Assembly: GCA_012934845.2 (NCBI GenBank)
Contig: WNNJ02000018.1
Span: 1 to 64,000, forward strand
From: Pomphorhynchus laevis
Lineage: Eukaryota; Acanthocephala; Palaeacanthocephala; Echinorhynchida; Pomphorhynchidae
Length of the DNA: 64,000 bases
Reading direction: 5' to 3'
Shown here: one piece after another, positions 29,101 to 41,100 of the stretch
Layout of the letters: every line of letters starts with the position of its first letter
How positions within the stretch are numbered: the first letter of the stretch is position 1
Notes under the pieces: model-generated
Database searches by the model: none
What the model was told of the DNA's origin: nothing
What the model saw: the letters and a program-made list of their open reading frames with translations, nothing else
Program-made: the position numbers and the translations under genes

Positions 29101-32100
29101 GTAATACTATTTAGCTGTAAAGAAATTTTCAACCGCTTCTTTAGCACCTACTGATTCAGGTAAATTATTAACCCTTTGATTTATTCAGAAATGATTTTAG
29201 ATTTGTTGACTTTTACTGTGGAGGTTGACTCCAACGTATCGTCAATCGGATTACGCTTGACAAAGGATATGATTATTCAATCAGTAGAAACTAACGGACC
29301 GGCGGAGAAAGCTGGATTAAAACGAGGTGATTTAGTGGTTAACGTTAACGGAGAAAATGTATCAAGTGCTAATCATCAGCATGCATTTGGTGCTTTACGC
29401 CAGAGTATATCTACTGGTCAAGTAATTCTGACAGTAAAACGGCCAGACGACCAAGGCATTCCAACTAAACTAAAAGGTAGCACTTCTAGCTTAGAACAAT
29501 CATCCGCTACGAAATTAAAAGATAGTCCTCGATCTAATAATGATTCGCTTGAGTTACAATCTCCCCAAGTATCTAGGCACGATGCCGAAGTTACAAGAAA
29601 CTTATCTGCATTTGTTCCTTCTTTAGATGAACCACATCCATCAATGCAAGGTTAATTTTATTATTGAACTATTTAATTGGCAGTATATCACCGTCATTTT
29701 TAGATCTGGTAAGAATCTGTGTGTTGACTGGATTGAGTAAGAACAATCCAATTGGAGTGTCTCTAAAGGATAATAAGACTCGACCAGCTGAAATAACAAA
29801 AATTAGCCAAGGAAGCCCTGCCTCCAAAGCTGGATTGAATATTGGTGACTACGTATTAAAGATTAATGGCACAGATGTTGAAAATGCAAAATTCAGTGAA
29901 ATAAAATCAATGATTACTGGCAGCGTTCCAACCGGTACTCTAGAACTGAGCGTACTAAAAAGTGAATATTACGATATACATAGAGGTGAATAACACACGT
30001 GTAGCACTTTAGATGTTAAGAAACTGCTTCATGTTTTGTATAGAATTAGTTTCTTGTCCTTTAGCTAAAAATTAGATCCGTTGTAGTTTAGTTCGATTGC
30101 AATTTCAGAATTAACTGATATAAAAACATAAAAAGCATCAGCATTTCTTAGCGAATCTTTAGTTTATAACTAAAATGTTTAAAATGTTTATTCAGTTTAT
30201 ATAAAGATCAAACTTATTCACGTTGTTAACCTGAATATGGTTATCTAGAATAAGTTATTCCGGTTATAGTTATTGCCTGACTAAACATTTTATTCAAAAT
30301 AATAATGATTAAAATTAAATATTATTTAACCTTAATAAAATGAAAATATTTAACGTTGGATAAAACTTATTACATAAAATAAACATTTTTAAACAAGGAG
30401 TAGAAACAAAAATGAATAAAACACAAAACATGAACCCAGATAGAAAGTCATAGTAATTAGTGAATATCTGCTTAAATTATGCTAGATGCTTTTCACAAAT
30501 TCCAGTTGAAAAATTTTGATATTAAAAAAGATTTTGAGTTATGGTCGACTTGTAAATAATCGAGATAATGCAAAAATCGTCCTTCAAATACGCCTTTACA
30601 AAAGTTAAATTAAAGGTTGTTGCATTCTTCCGTGCAACAATTTGTCTAAGCAGATAAAAACGTATTTTGTCCTGCTCTTCTTATTGGTAATAAATAATAG
30701 CAATTCATTTTAAGCTTTAATAAGACAAATTATATAAAATACAAGAGAAGATCGATAACATGAGAAGATAAAGGCTGTAAACAAAAAGTTAGCGTCTTTG
30801 AAATGTCAAAAAAATATAAAAACGACTAAAAAATTCTATTACAAATTCTATATACATTTTATTGCTTTTAGTAATTATTAAATTTATGGAACTTTAAAAA
30901 TATAGGAGATCCTGATTTATTTGATACTTCGGTGACTGACAATTTACATCATTAAAATATTCAAAATTTAAAAAAAGACTAATTAAAGACACATTAAACA
31001 GAAAAATAGAGCAATAAATTAATTGTTTTGTTGTTCTTGTGAAGACTGAATAGTAAACATTGAGCTTTAATTTACTGAACTGCTGGAAATTTTAGAAATT
31101 ATCAATTGTCAATTTTTAAAATTTAAAGTATTCTATATGTCATATATAAACAAATTAATAAACCCACACCGTAAAATTGAGTAAAACCAAATGTTCTAAC
31201 CGTTTGAATAAAACCAAATTATAAATATTACGCAATAAATTGTGATTTTGACGAATTTTACCTAATTGTATTATCGAAATAAGTCTACTATAATATCAAA
31301 CAATTTATATTAGAAACATTGTGATATAAAATTTGCAATTCTCTAATTGAGGTTTCATGTAAAATGTTTTTACATTTTTTTAAATAATTCTAATTTATGC
31401 AATGTTCTATGGTGTCGAATCTACGGAGTAGAATGCACTGCATTTAATAACAAATTTAAATATATTACATTTAATAAATTTATTTAATTACATAATTATA
31501 TAATTATGAAGATATTATAATTATAATTATATAATAATTATAATTACATAATTATATTATTAATTCTAACCGATGCATTGCAGCTAAGCTAGCAAATCGC
31601 TTTGATACCAAGCTGTGTCTGACTAGGCCTTTGCCAATTAAGTTCGGAGTCGAGGTTACAAGCGATCTAGAAGCAGCTGTTCACGCGCGGCCAAGGCTTT
31701 AGCTCATAGAATAATTAAAGACGGAATCGCTTTGGTAAAGCTCAAATTAAACAATGCATTTAATGCCCTCAGCCGAGAAGCAATGTTTGCAGTGATGGAA
31801 ATATACGTACCGAAAATCGCGATTTTGTAAAGACAGCTTATGACTGTGCTTCATGTATGTTCTTTGGTGATCATTTCGTCCAGTTAATCCAAGGCGTACA
31901 GCAAGGGGACCCATTGGGACATCTTCTCTTCTCAATTGCAGTCAATGACGTGGCGCATTCTTTGGAATCGCCTTTCAATCTCTGATCTCTGGACGATTGT
32001 TTGAGTCTGAATCGAGACAAGTGCGACAAGTTTGCGTCCAATCAATATGACGACTAGCGTACTTTAACTATGCTACCAGGTTTCAAAGTAGAACCGGCTT

Positions 32101-35100
32101 CAGCAACTGTCCACAGTGCCCCTATTGGCGAACTGGCTTGACGCTGCCCAGGATCAATACCTCCTTCGGTCATCTCCTTGTTTACTTTAGTAGTAACCTC
32201 GCCTACTTTAACCTGAATGTTCAATTTATTTTGTTCGAAGTGCTTAGCCTTTGGCTATCTGATGACTCGTGACAGAAAGCGTCACTTTATGTGAATTTGG
32301 GCGGACTATGGTGTATCAAGCCAACGATATAGCTGCGACAGCCTTCGGGTCTACAGTAATGTCCACCAGCGCTCCTGTGGCATCCATTATTCGGCCCAAT
32401 CCTACCGTTCTAACTAGCGAACTGAATTCAGATTTATTCGTGCTATCACTATGTGAACTTCAAAATTAGGCGGCTAGATTCTTTGGGGTATTACATCCCA
32501 AAAACGATGAACTCACCAGTTTTATAAGGCCACTTTCACAAAGATGCTTGACTCTGCACGCACCCAACAACATAGAGAGAGATTACTCGGAGCTGTGTCG
32601 AGCGTAGCTAGTGCTTTCAACCTTGTTTTGCCAACCATATCTGTAGAACACAGCTAGATGACGAGTCGCTCAGCCTCGCAATCAGTCACCGCATCGGTAT
32701 TGAGACGTCGACAGCTTCCAAATGCGAACGAGAACAAATTACCGATATATCGGTAGACACGAACTGGATTACCGTAAAGTAAAAGCCCGTTTCAGCAAAC
32801 ACGCCAGCGTTAACTGCCTTACTTACATGACCCTGAATGTTGCTTGGTTCCCGTTTCGCCTCGAGCCAACATGTATGTCCAGATCATTTGAAAAGCGGCC
32901 CGACGGCGCTACGTTGGTCTCCAGACAATATGGCAAACTGCTCGTTTGGAAATTGGATTGTCCTAACCCGCATTCTTCTAGTCACGTGGTCATAGCTGTT
33001 AATGATTACAGATCAGTCGCTAGCATAGGCGCACAGGCCAAACGAGCTCAATATAGCGGCCTCGACTAATGCGATTATTATTTTACGCCAATCTCTATTG
33101 ACACATTGGGCACGTTCGGTCAGACTACTAAAGAGTTACTCCGAAACCTAGGCATACAATTAATCCGAACCACCAAGAGCCTCAAGCGAGCAGGATTTTC
33201 ATGCAGCGTCTAAAGTGTTGCTATTCAACGAGGAAATGCTGTGTGCATGCTCGAGACAGAACACGACAATCACCTTCCTGTTTTTTAGATTGTATTTCAA
33301 TCTAAATCTAATTTAGTATTTTGATTGTGATAAAGTCATAATTAAAAAAACAAACAAAAAAAGCATATTTAATCATTCATTAATATGTTAAACTTTATTT
33401 TTATTCTTGCTATGTATTCTACTCTTTAGAATGCATTGCAGGATTAGAATTATTCCAAAAGTTTCACAAAAGTAAAAAAATTACAATTGAAAATAAATTA
33501 ATAAAGCAATTTATATAAAGCAAGAATAAAAATAAATAGAACTTACAATTTAAATAAGGCTAGAAACAAAAATCATCATTAAGAAATAAAATAAAAAATA
33601 ATGAATATGTTTACTCGATTCAAATAGTTTCACTTATTTAAACTTATAAATTAAAATATTCTAATTACTGAAAGAAATTTCAATTTCAGCTTTCGATTGC
33701 ATCTGTGAGCTGAAATTATTCTTGTTGTGGCACGACATTATCCTCACGGGTATTGTTCTAATTCTTGATAGTTTCAAGAATAAGAACAATACCTGTGAGG
33801 ATAATGTCGTGCAACAACAAGAAGGGTATTTTATAATTATTTATGACTGAGCATTATAATTTATTGTTCGAAGAGTAAAGTTATGCTCAATGAAAAAGTT
33901 ACGATGTTAATAATTATCTTTTATGGTCAATAAGAAATATATATTTCCTGTCTAATTCTTTTGTATCAGGAAATTGATTTTTTTATTTCTATTCGCTAAA
34001 AACCGTTTATTATTTCAGAAAGCCCGTTATTAATTCCGTTATTAACAGAATTAGGCATTTAACTTTTAAAGTATCTAATTTGAAATAATAAAATAAAGAT
34101 TTTCTTAAACAAAGTTGGTACATGGGGATATAGTGTCATTCAAAAGAAGAGAAGAAAAATAAGATGTCAGATATTCTTCGTATTTCGTTCTGTTTAATCC
34201 TCAAATTTATGACCTAAGGTCTAGTGGGATCTGAGCCCATCAGCCAATCCAACACGCTGCCCTTCGACCAAACCATCCGGGTCTTTCACACCCCCTTCCT
34301 CGAAGAGTCCAATCGGCGCGGACTATGCTTGGTAAACGAGAGACAAAGAGCTTGAGAAACTTTAGCCTTTGCTCTGGGGGACGTCCTCTAGAGAAGAATA
34401 CTAATTTCGAGATAGCCCCGCACTTGGGTTTTCCCATTCAATGATATATGTTGGGCCCGTTTTAGAGCCCAACATATGTCATGGGAAGGGAAATGGTCCA
34501 ACATCTGTCATTGGCGCCATGGAAGACAACCACCTGCGATTTAGCGGAGTTTAAAATAAGATTGCATATGGGTAGCTGGTCTTTTAGGTTTAAAAAGAAA
34601 CGGCTGATGTCCGAGACTACGTCTTTACACCTGCGTCCAGAGAACAGGGCTGTGGTATTATCAGCGTATACAAATAGACGTTGTCCGCGTTTAAATAATT
34701 TAAAGATTTCCACGGAAGTAGCAAGAAACAAGATGAGAGAAAAAGGGGATCCTTGGGCACACCCGTGATAGGGTAGAACTGACGCGCATCGGGATCGTCT
34801 TCATAGTAGAATCGCTTGATGTACAGCAGTATCTCCATCCTGTTAACAATTCAGATTTAAAGATTAAAGATTTCCACGGAGGTAGCAAGAAACAATATGA
34901 GAGAAAAAGGGAATCCTTGGGGCACACCCGTAATAGGGTAGAACTGATGCGCATCGGGATTGTCTTCATAGTAGAATCGCTTGATGTACAGCAGTATCTC
35001 CACCCTGTTACCAATTCAGATTTAAAGATTAAAGATGTCCACGGAGGCAGCAAGAAACAAGATAAGAGAAAGAGGTAATCCTTGGAGCACACCTGTAGGT

Positions 35101-38100
35101 ATCTCATTTGAAATCTGAATAATAATAAAAGACCACAACAACATTTTTTCTCCTCAGCTTTCTTCCCAACTTATGAATAATTATTACTGGTACCTTCAGG
35201 AAAACCTTCTTGACTAAAATTTCGATAAGTCAGCTAGATAAGATCTAGCTGGCTAAAGATAAAGTGAGCATTATTTGCATTAATCCTCGTCATACTTCAT
35301 TGTGCTATCATTTCATTGTGAACTTGATCACTTCGATTAAGTTATTTCGATTATGTCACTTCATTGACATACTCACATTGTGTTGTCAGGATAATAATTT
35401 CTGAAACTGTTTTCTTGACTTATTCGCTACGCTTGACCGTAGTTATCTCATATCTAAAACCTCTTAAGACAGGTAGATAATTAATATTTATAAGATGCAA
35501 CATGGCAAATATGAATCAAAGAGACAAACCAACAATAGCACTTTAACTAACAATGACTCATTAGTGTACAAATATCAAACTGGAAGTATACACTGGCTGG
35601 TCCTGAAAACTACAAGAGATTCCCACCAGTGTGCGTATAAAAGTACGACTAAAAGCGCAATAATAAATTATCACATAATATTTTTTATGCACGAAAAGGT
35701 CACATAAATAATCACTCAAACAGAGCGATTTACATTCTTCACAATGAATAACAAAAGGTTTATAAAAGTGTATCAATACAACAATTTGTAATGCTTTCCT
35801 CTTCAGTTTACATTTTCAGTCTGTTCTGTTTCGGGCTTAAACAAGGGCAACGTGTTTAAAGACACGAGTTTTTATTTTCAAGTTGTAATAACAACTTGTA
35901 TTGTTTTCAACTAATTTCATCTTTTCAGTAAGAATAATTTTGGATTGAACAAGAGCACTGAGATCTGACTGCATGTCTGAGGTAGCATGACAGATTAGAG
36001 GGAATATGTGCTTGAATTTGTTAAAGTTTATCAATGAGAATGTCTGTTCACATACATAAGTAGATCCATAAATAACTAGAATCCACTTTGCATCCCTCTC
36101 CGGATGTGGAAAGTTCTCTTCTTTGTGACGTCATAAAAGTCTAGTAGTAAGACTGACCTGAAGTGCTTTACAGAAGTGCGTCAGACTGTAGTTGATTAGT
36201 TTCATCTGATGCTTCACTTGAAGCATTATCTACAGTTTAACGAAGCATTAACTATTTGCATCTAATTCTCAATAGTTTTGAAATCTTGAAATCGCCTTTA
36301 AAACTATGCATATAGTGCTTAGAACATAACTTGTTGAGGTGATCTGCTGATAGTGTTGCCTCCTGTAGTGGCTGAAAGTGTGTCAAAAGATTATCTTTCA
36401 CTTAGTTTGTGATAAACTGCAACTTCACTACGAAAACATTCACTTCACTGTACATCTTATTTACAAAAAAATATCCTTGTATTGCAGTTTGATATTTAGT
36501 TTATTCGTTAGTGCAGTAGCATCTACAGTAAACCCGAGGTTTGAAACCCAATCGTCATCCGAAAAGCTATGGGATGTCATGTCCTTTCTACTCAGAAAAC
36601 TTCTAAATATGCTATCGAATGTCCCAGACACCTTTTAGTACCTAGTCTGGACCACTGATAAAGATGTAGTAGCTGATATAATCATCTCATTTTGTTACAA
36701 AAGTGTATTGAATTGTCTGTGATTTAATGATCTCGCTTATATGAACTTAACAACATTAGTTACTGCAGCGAAAACATGTTTAATCTTTGACACTTTCTTA
36801 TCTAAAATGTCAATATCTGCACAGACTTAATTTCTGTCACTTTAAAAAACCGACATTTTCCCATTTGGATAATCATCTGCTGTCACATCTATCAGATTTG
36901 GTTATTTCGGTCCTAACTTGTCTAATGCGTCGAAAGAGTGAGACATTCTCAAAACGCCTCCTTTTTCTAGGGCACATCAGTGCAAACGAATACAATAAGC
37001 ACTCTCAATAAATTCTCGGTTCGAAAATGACTAATATTTCTTTCGATTTTGTGAGGATTGACATAATCCTAACACGGCTGTTTCTCTGGTGGTGTGATGT
37101 TTGGTAAAATGTCCTTATTAGGTTAGCAGTTTGACTAGCAGAGCGTAGGGCAGCGCTCTTTTTCCGACATGTTTCTCTATTTATCCTTCTATTTAGTCAT
37201 TTAATTGCCATTCAAAATGTAATATTTTAACAGCAACCTTTGTAACACAATTCAAATACACAACTTACCTTTAATTTATGTTGTCTATGCCATACTATAA
37301 CACTAAATTCGCCATCTACTTTTCTTTATATAGCGTGTGCTTGAAGATAACATGTTTTAACAACTTGTTGCTGTTCAACTTCCCACAAAGCCGCATCAGG
37401 AACATACATTAATACTAAAGTATTGACTATGTTCACGCATGCAACACAAATGGCCGGATGTGATCCGCGGCCAGTAATATGCCTTTGTTAGAATCATCGG
37501 ATCAGTTGACTTTCCTATTTCGTCAAAACATAAAGATAAAAGAAGAACGAAAATCGCGTTCACCATAAAAGGCACTCGTTTATAATTTTGAAACGTTGTG
37601 CTTGTTATGATTCTATTGTTATGATTTTTGTTACGATTAATATATGTATATTAATATATTATATATTATATTAATTATATATATTATTAATATATTATGT
37701 ATAAATATTAATTTATATGTAAGATTCATAGTGAGTACTGAAAGAACATTTATATGAATCTTAAAGCTTATTTCTTTCTTATTTTTGATAATTTTACGAC
37801 AAAAAATATTTATTTAATTCCTAAGTATATGCACTCGATACTTCGATAGCTATTGTCATCATCAGAAATTAAATAACTGGTAGTGAATTAAATTCATATC
37901 TTTCTCCTTCAAAAACAATACTTTATAAACAAATATTTATACAATCAAACATAAAAGGTCAAATAGTAACATATTTTTATGAATGAAATTAAATGATCTG
38001 TACTGTTAAAGATTAGCATCTTTGCAAAATATTACAGCAATTTTATTAGCATATTTAATGTCAATAAAATCTAATTAACTTAAAACACTTTTATGCATAA

Positions 38101-41100
38101 ATGTTTTTCGTAGTTAAAGATCTTTAGATCCCACGGCTAACGGGATATGGAAGATTATTTCATTATTTTATGCTTTTGATCGATTTAGTGTCAAAACAGC
38201 ATTTGGAAATTAAATGTGTCTTTTCTACATTTGAAAAGATAAAATTTTATGATGAACTTTCAAATATTTCACAATCATTTCTGTTTAGCAAAATTACCTC
38301 ATGACCAGCAACTACTGAAACTCAACATTCAAAAGAAACTTAAGGATCATGAGGTAATAGCAAATCCACAAGAATATTTAAAAGATCACTTCGGAATAAC
38401 ATTCGAGGCCAATGAGAATAATGAAACATATGTAAAAGCTATTGATCAAAATTCGGCAGGTGAAAAGTCCGGATTCACAATAAATGATATTATTTTAAGC
38501 ATAAACGACGTAAGCGTATATAAAAAGCCAATAAATGAAGTATTGGATACACTATTGCGTGAAGCCAGGTCTAAGGAAATAAATATTAAAGTTCAGCAAC
38601 TTATAATTGACGATGAAACTAATAAGATAAGAGAAAACTCAAGGCGCGTTAAAAGCGTTGATTCCATAGAATCAACGAAAAGTAAACGTGCTGAATCTGA
38701 TCTTCAAAACCAACATATCGCAAAATCTCAAGACCGAATAAGTTCTGTAGAAACAAATGAAGGTATCAATAAAAAGAAATATTCTATCGGTAAAAAAATG
38801 AAAAAATCTCTTATCAAGAGAAAATTAAGCATTACAGGTAATTTGAAATGTGTATTCAGCTTATTCAAAACTAAATTTTAAAAATACCTTTAAAATTGAC
38901 TGGAGACTGTATTTATCAACTGGCTTTAATTGTAGCATAAATATCATAAATATCTATGACATTTTTTCAAATATTCACTTTAAATATTAAATAGTTAGAA
39001 GATTAAAACTATTATTTAATTTTTATTATTCACTGCATATGTATATGCAGTGAATTTAAAAATTAATATTCTATATAATTTCAATTTTATCGAGTGCCAC
39101 AAAGAAAAACTATTTTCTAGTATTTATCTATTTAACTATATTTTAGTATTTAGGTTTTGTATAAATAAATTTTATACTACATACTGCTTGTCTATTTAAA
39201 ATTCAACTTTTTTGCAGTAATTTGGTTTAGCAATGAATAAATACATACGCTAAAGATAATATTGATATTAATTTTGAAAAGATGATACATATAATACAAT
39301 ACATATAAAAATTAATTAACTTAATAGTTATTAAATAAAAGTCTGGAATTAGTTATGTGTATCTAGCAGTAGACACAATCTCTTACTGATAAGATCACGG
39401 CATACGGAATTTTAAATCTTTATTTATAATACAATTCAGTTACAAAATGTAATTTTTCTGGCATATAGTCATACTATCAAGTGTATAGAATAAAAATATA
39501 TTGAAGACAAACTATTCACTTTATTAATAAATATAATTTATTTTACTTTAACTATTAATTTATTAATTCAATTAATTTATAATTCGGTTATACAAATTTT
39601 ACAATTTATTTATAATTTGGTCTTGTTGTACTATAATCTAATAATTCTTAATTTTATTAATAAAATTAATATTATTGCTTTTCTTGCTATAAAAGCCGAT
39701 TTATCTGTTGCAGATCTGCTAGCAGAGTCTGCGTATTTTACATTATTAATGAATTAAGAATAAAATTAAATAAATTAAATAAAATAGATAAATAAAATTG
39801 AAATAATTAAATAATTATCTGTAGCTAAATAAACTTACGAATTATTGCTTTTTACGTAAAATTATTAGATAAATAATAAATAATTATTAAATTATTATTT
39901 GATAAATAATTAAATAAATAATTATTTATTATTATTTTGTTAATTTAGCATTTTTTATTAGTGGAATTTATTTTGATTATGCAAAATTGTCTTCTTTCAA
40001 CTTCATATTTAATAAGAATTAATAATTTTTCGTTTTTCATTAATCGTAAACTTTATCTGTATAAACTATTCTTGCAATTTCGTCATAATTCAAAATAGTT
40101 ATCATTTTTGGATTTTTGAAAAATCTTTTTTTGTTACTTTGAAATGATACAAACAATTTTCTTGGTTAACATTTATTACTCTCACAATTCACATTTAATT
40201 TGCTTTTAAATTTTTTAAAAGCAAATTAAATAAGTAGACTAAAACCGCATGCTTTTGATATTTTAGTGATAATTTTATGATAATTTTGTATTTAATAAAC
40301 ATATATAATATATTACAGTATTTATGGATTGATAGGTGAGTTTTTTAAATCGTTTTGGTCATTACTTTTGCATCTTTGTAAAATGACTGAATTCTTTCAG
40401 ATAAGTATCCAAATAATTATGTAATTATAAACATTTTTATATCTTTAACTTATTATCTATAAAGTTTATTATTCATTTAAATCTTAAAATTTGTCTAGAC
40501 ACAATTATATAAATAAATAAGGGTTTTATTAAAAAATACAACCGATCAAATAAACTAGGTAACATAATTAAACCACCCGGGGTCTTTCACCCCTCCCCGA
40601 AGAATCCAATCGGCGCGGACTATGCTGGGTAAACGAGATACGAGGAGCTTAAGAAACCTAAGCCTTTACTCAGGGGGACGTCCTCTCGAAAAGAAAACTA
40701 ATCCCGAGATAAACCAGGTAACCCAAAGGCGCACCTGGGTTTTCCATTTTAATAACAGATGCTGAGCCCGTTTCAGAGCTCATCTAGCTTTCTTCAGGAT
40801 ACGTTTGAGTCTATCCAGGTCAGCTTTCGCCGACCAGTTCACCGTAACGGTGAACCCCAGGTATTTTACTCGACTTGTGAAGGTGGGAAGTGGTTCAGAG
40901 GCAAATATGGAGGAGAGCGCGGAGAGTGCTAATCTCTTAAGTTTTTTCTTAGTTGCAGGGGTGCCATGAAAGACAACCGCCTGCGATTTGGCGGAGTTTA
41001 AAATAAGATAAAATATGGTAACTGGTCTTTTAATCTTAAAAAGAAACGGCTGATGTCAGAGACTACGTCTTTACACCTGTGTCCAGTGAACAGGGCTGTG

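Larger units (their letters stand above)
29986..38288 (+). other. Intron 14 (8.3 kb)
   Basis: The largest intron. It holds a LINE relic at 31.6-33.3 kb, a foldback element at 33.7 kb, a second LINE relic at 34.2-35.1 kb and a hAT relic at 35.8-37.2 kb, each listed separately. 29986-31560 and 37200-38288 are AT-rich with nothing recognised. Confidence 0.8.

Noticed and set aside
36787-37011. Plus-strand open frame of 74 residues
   Set aside because: It is the antisense shadow of the hAT relic, whose homology is on the minus strand.
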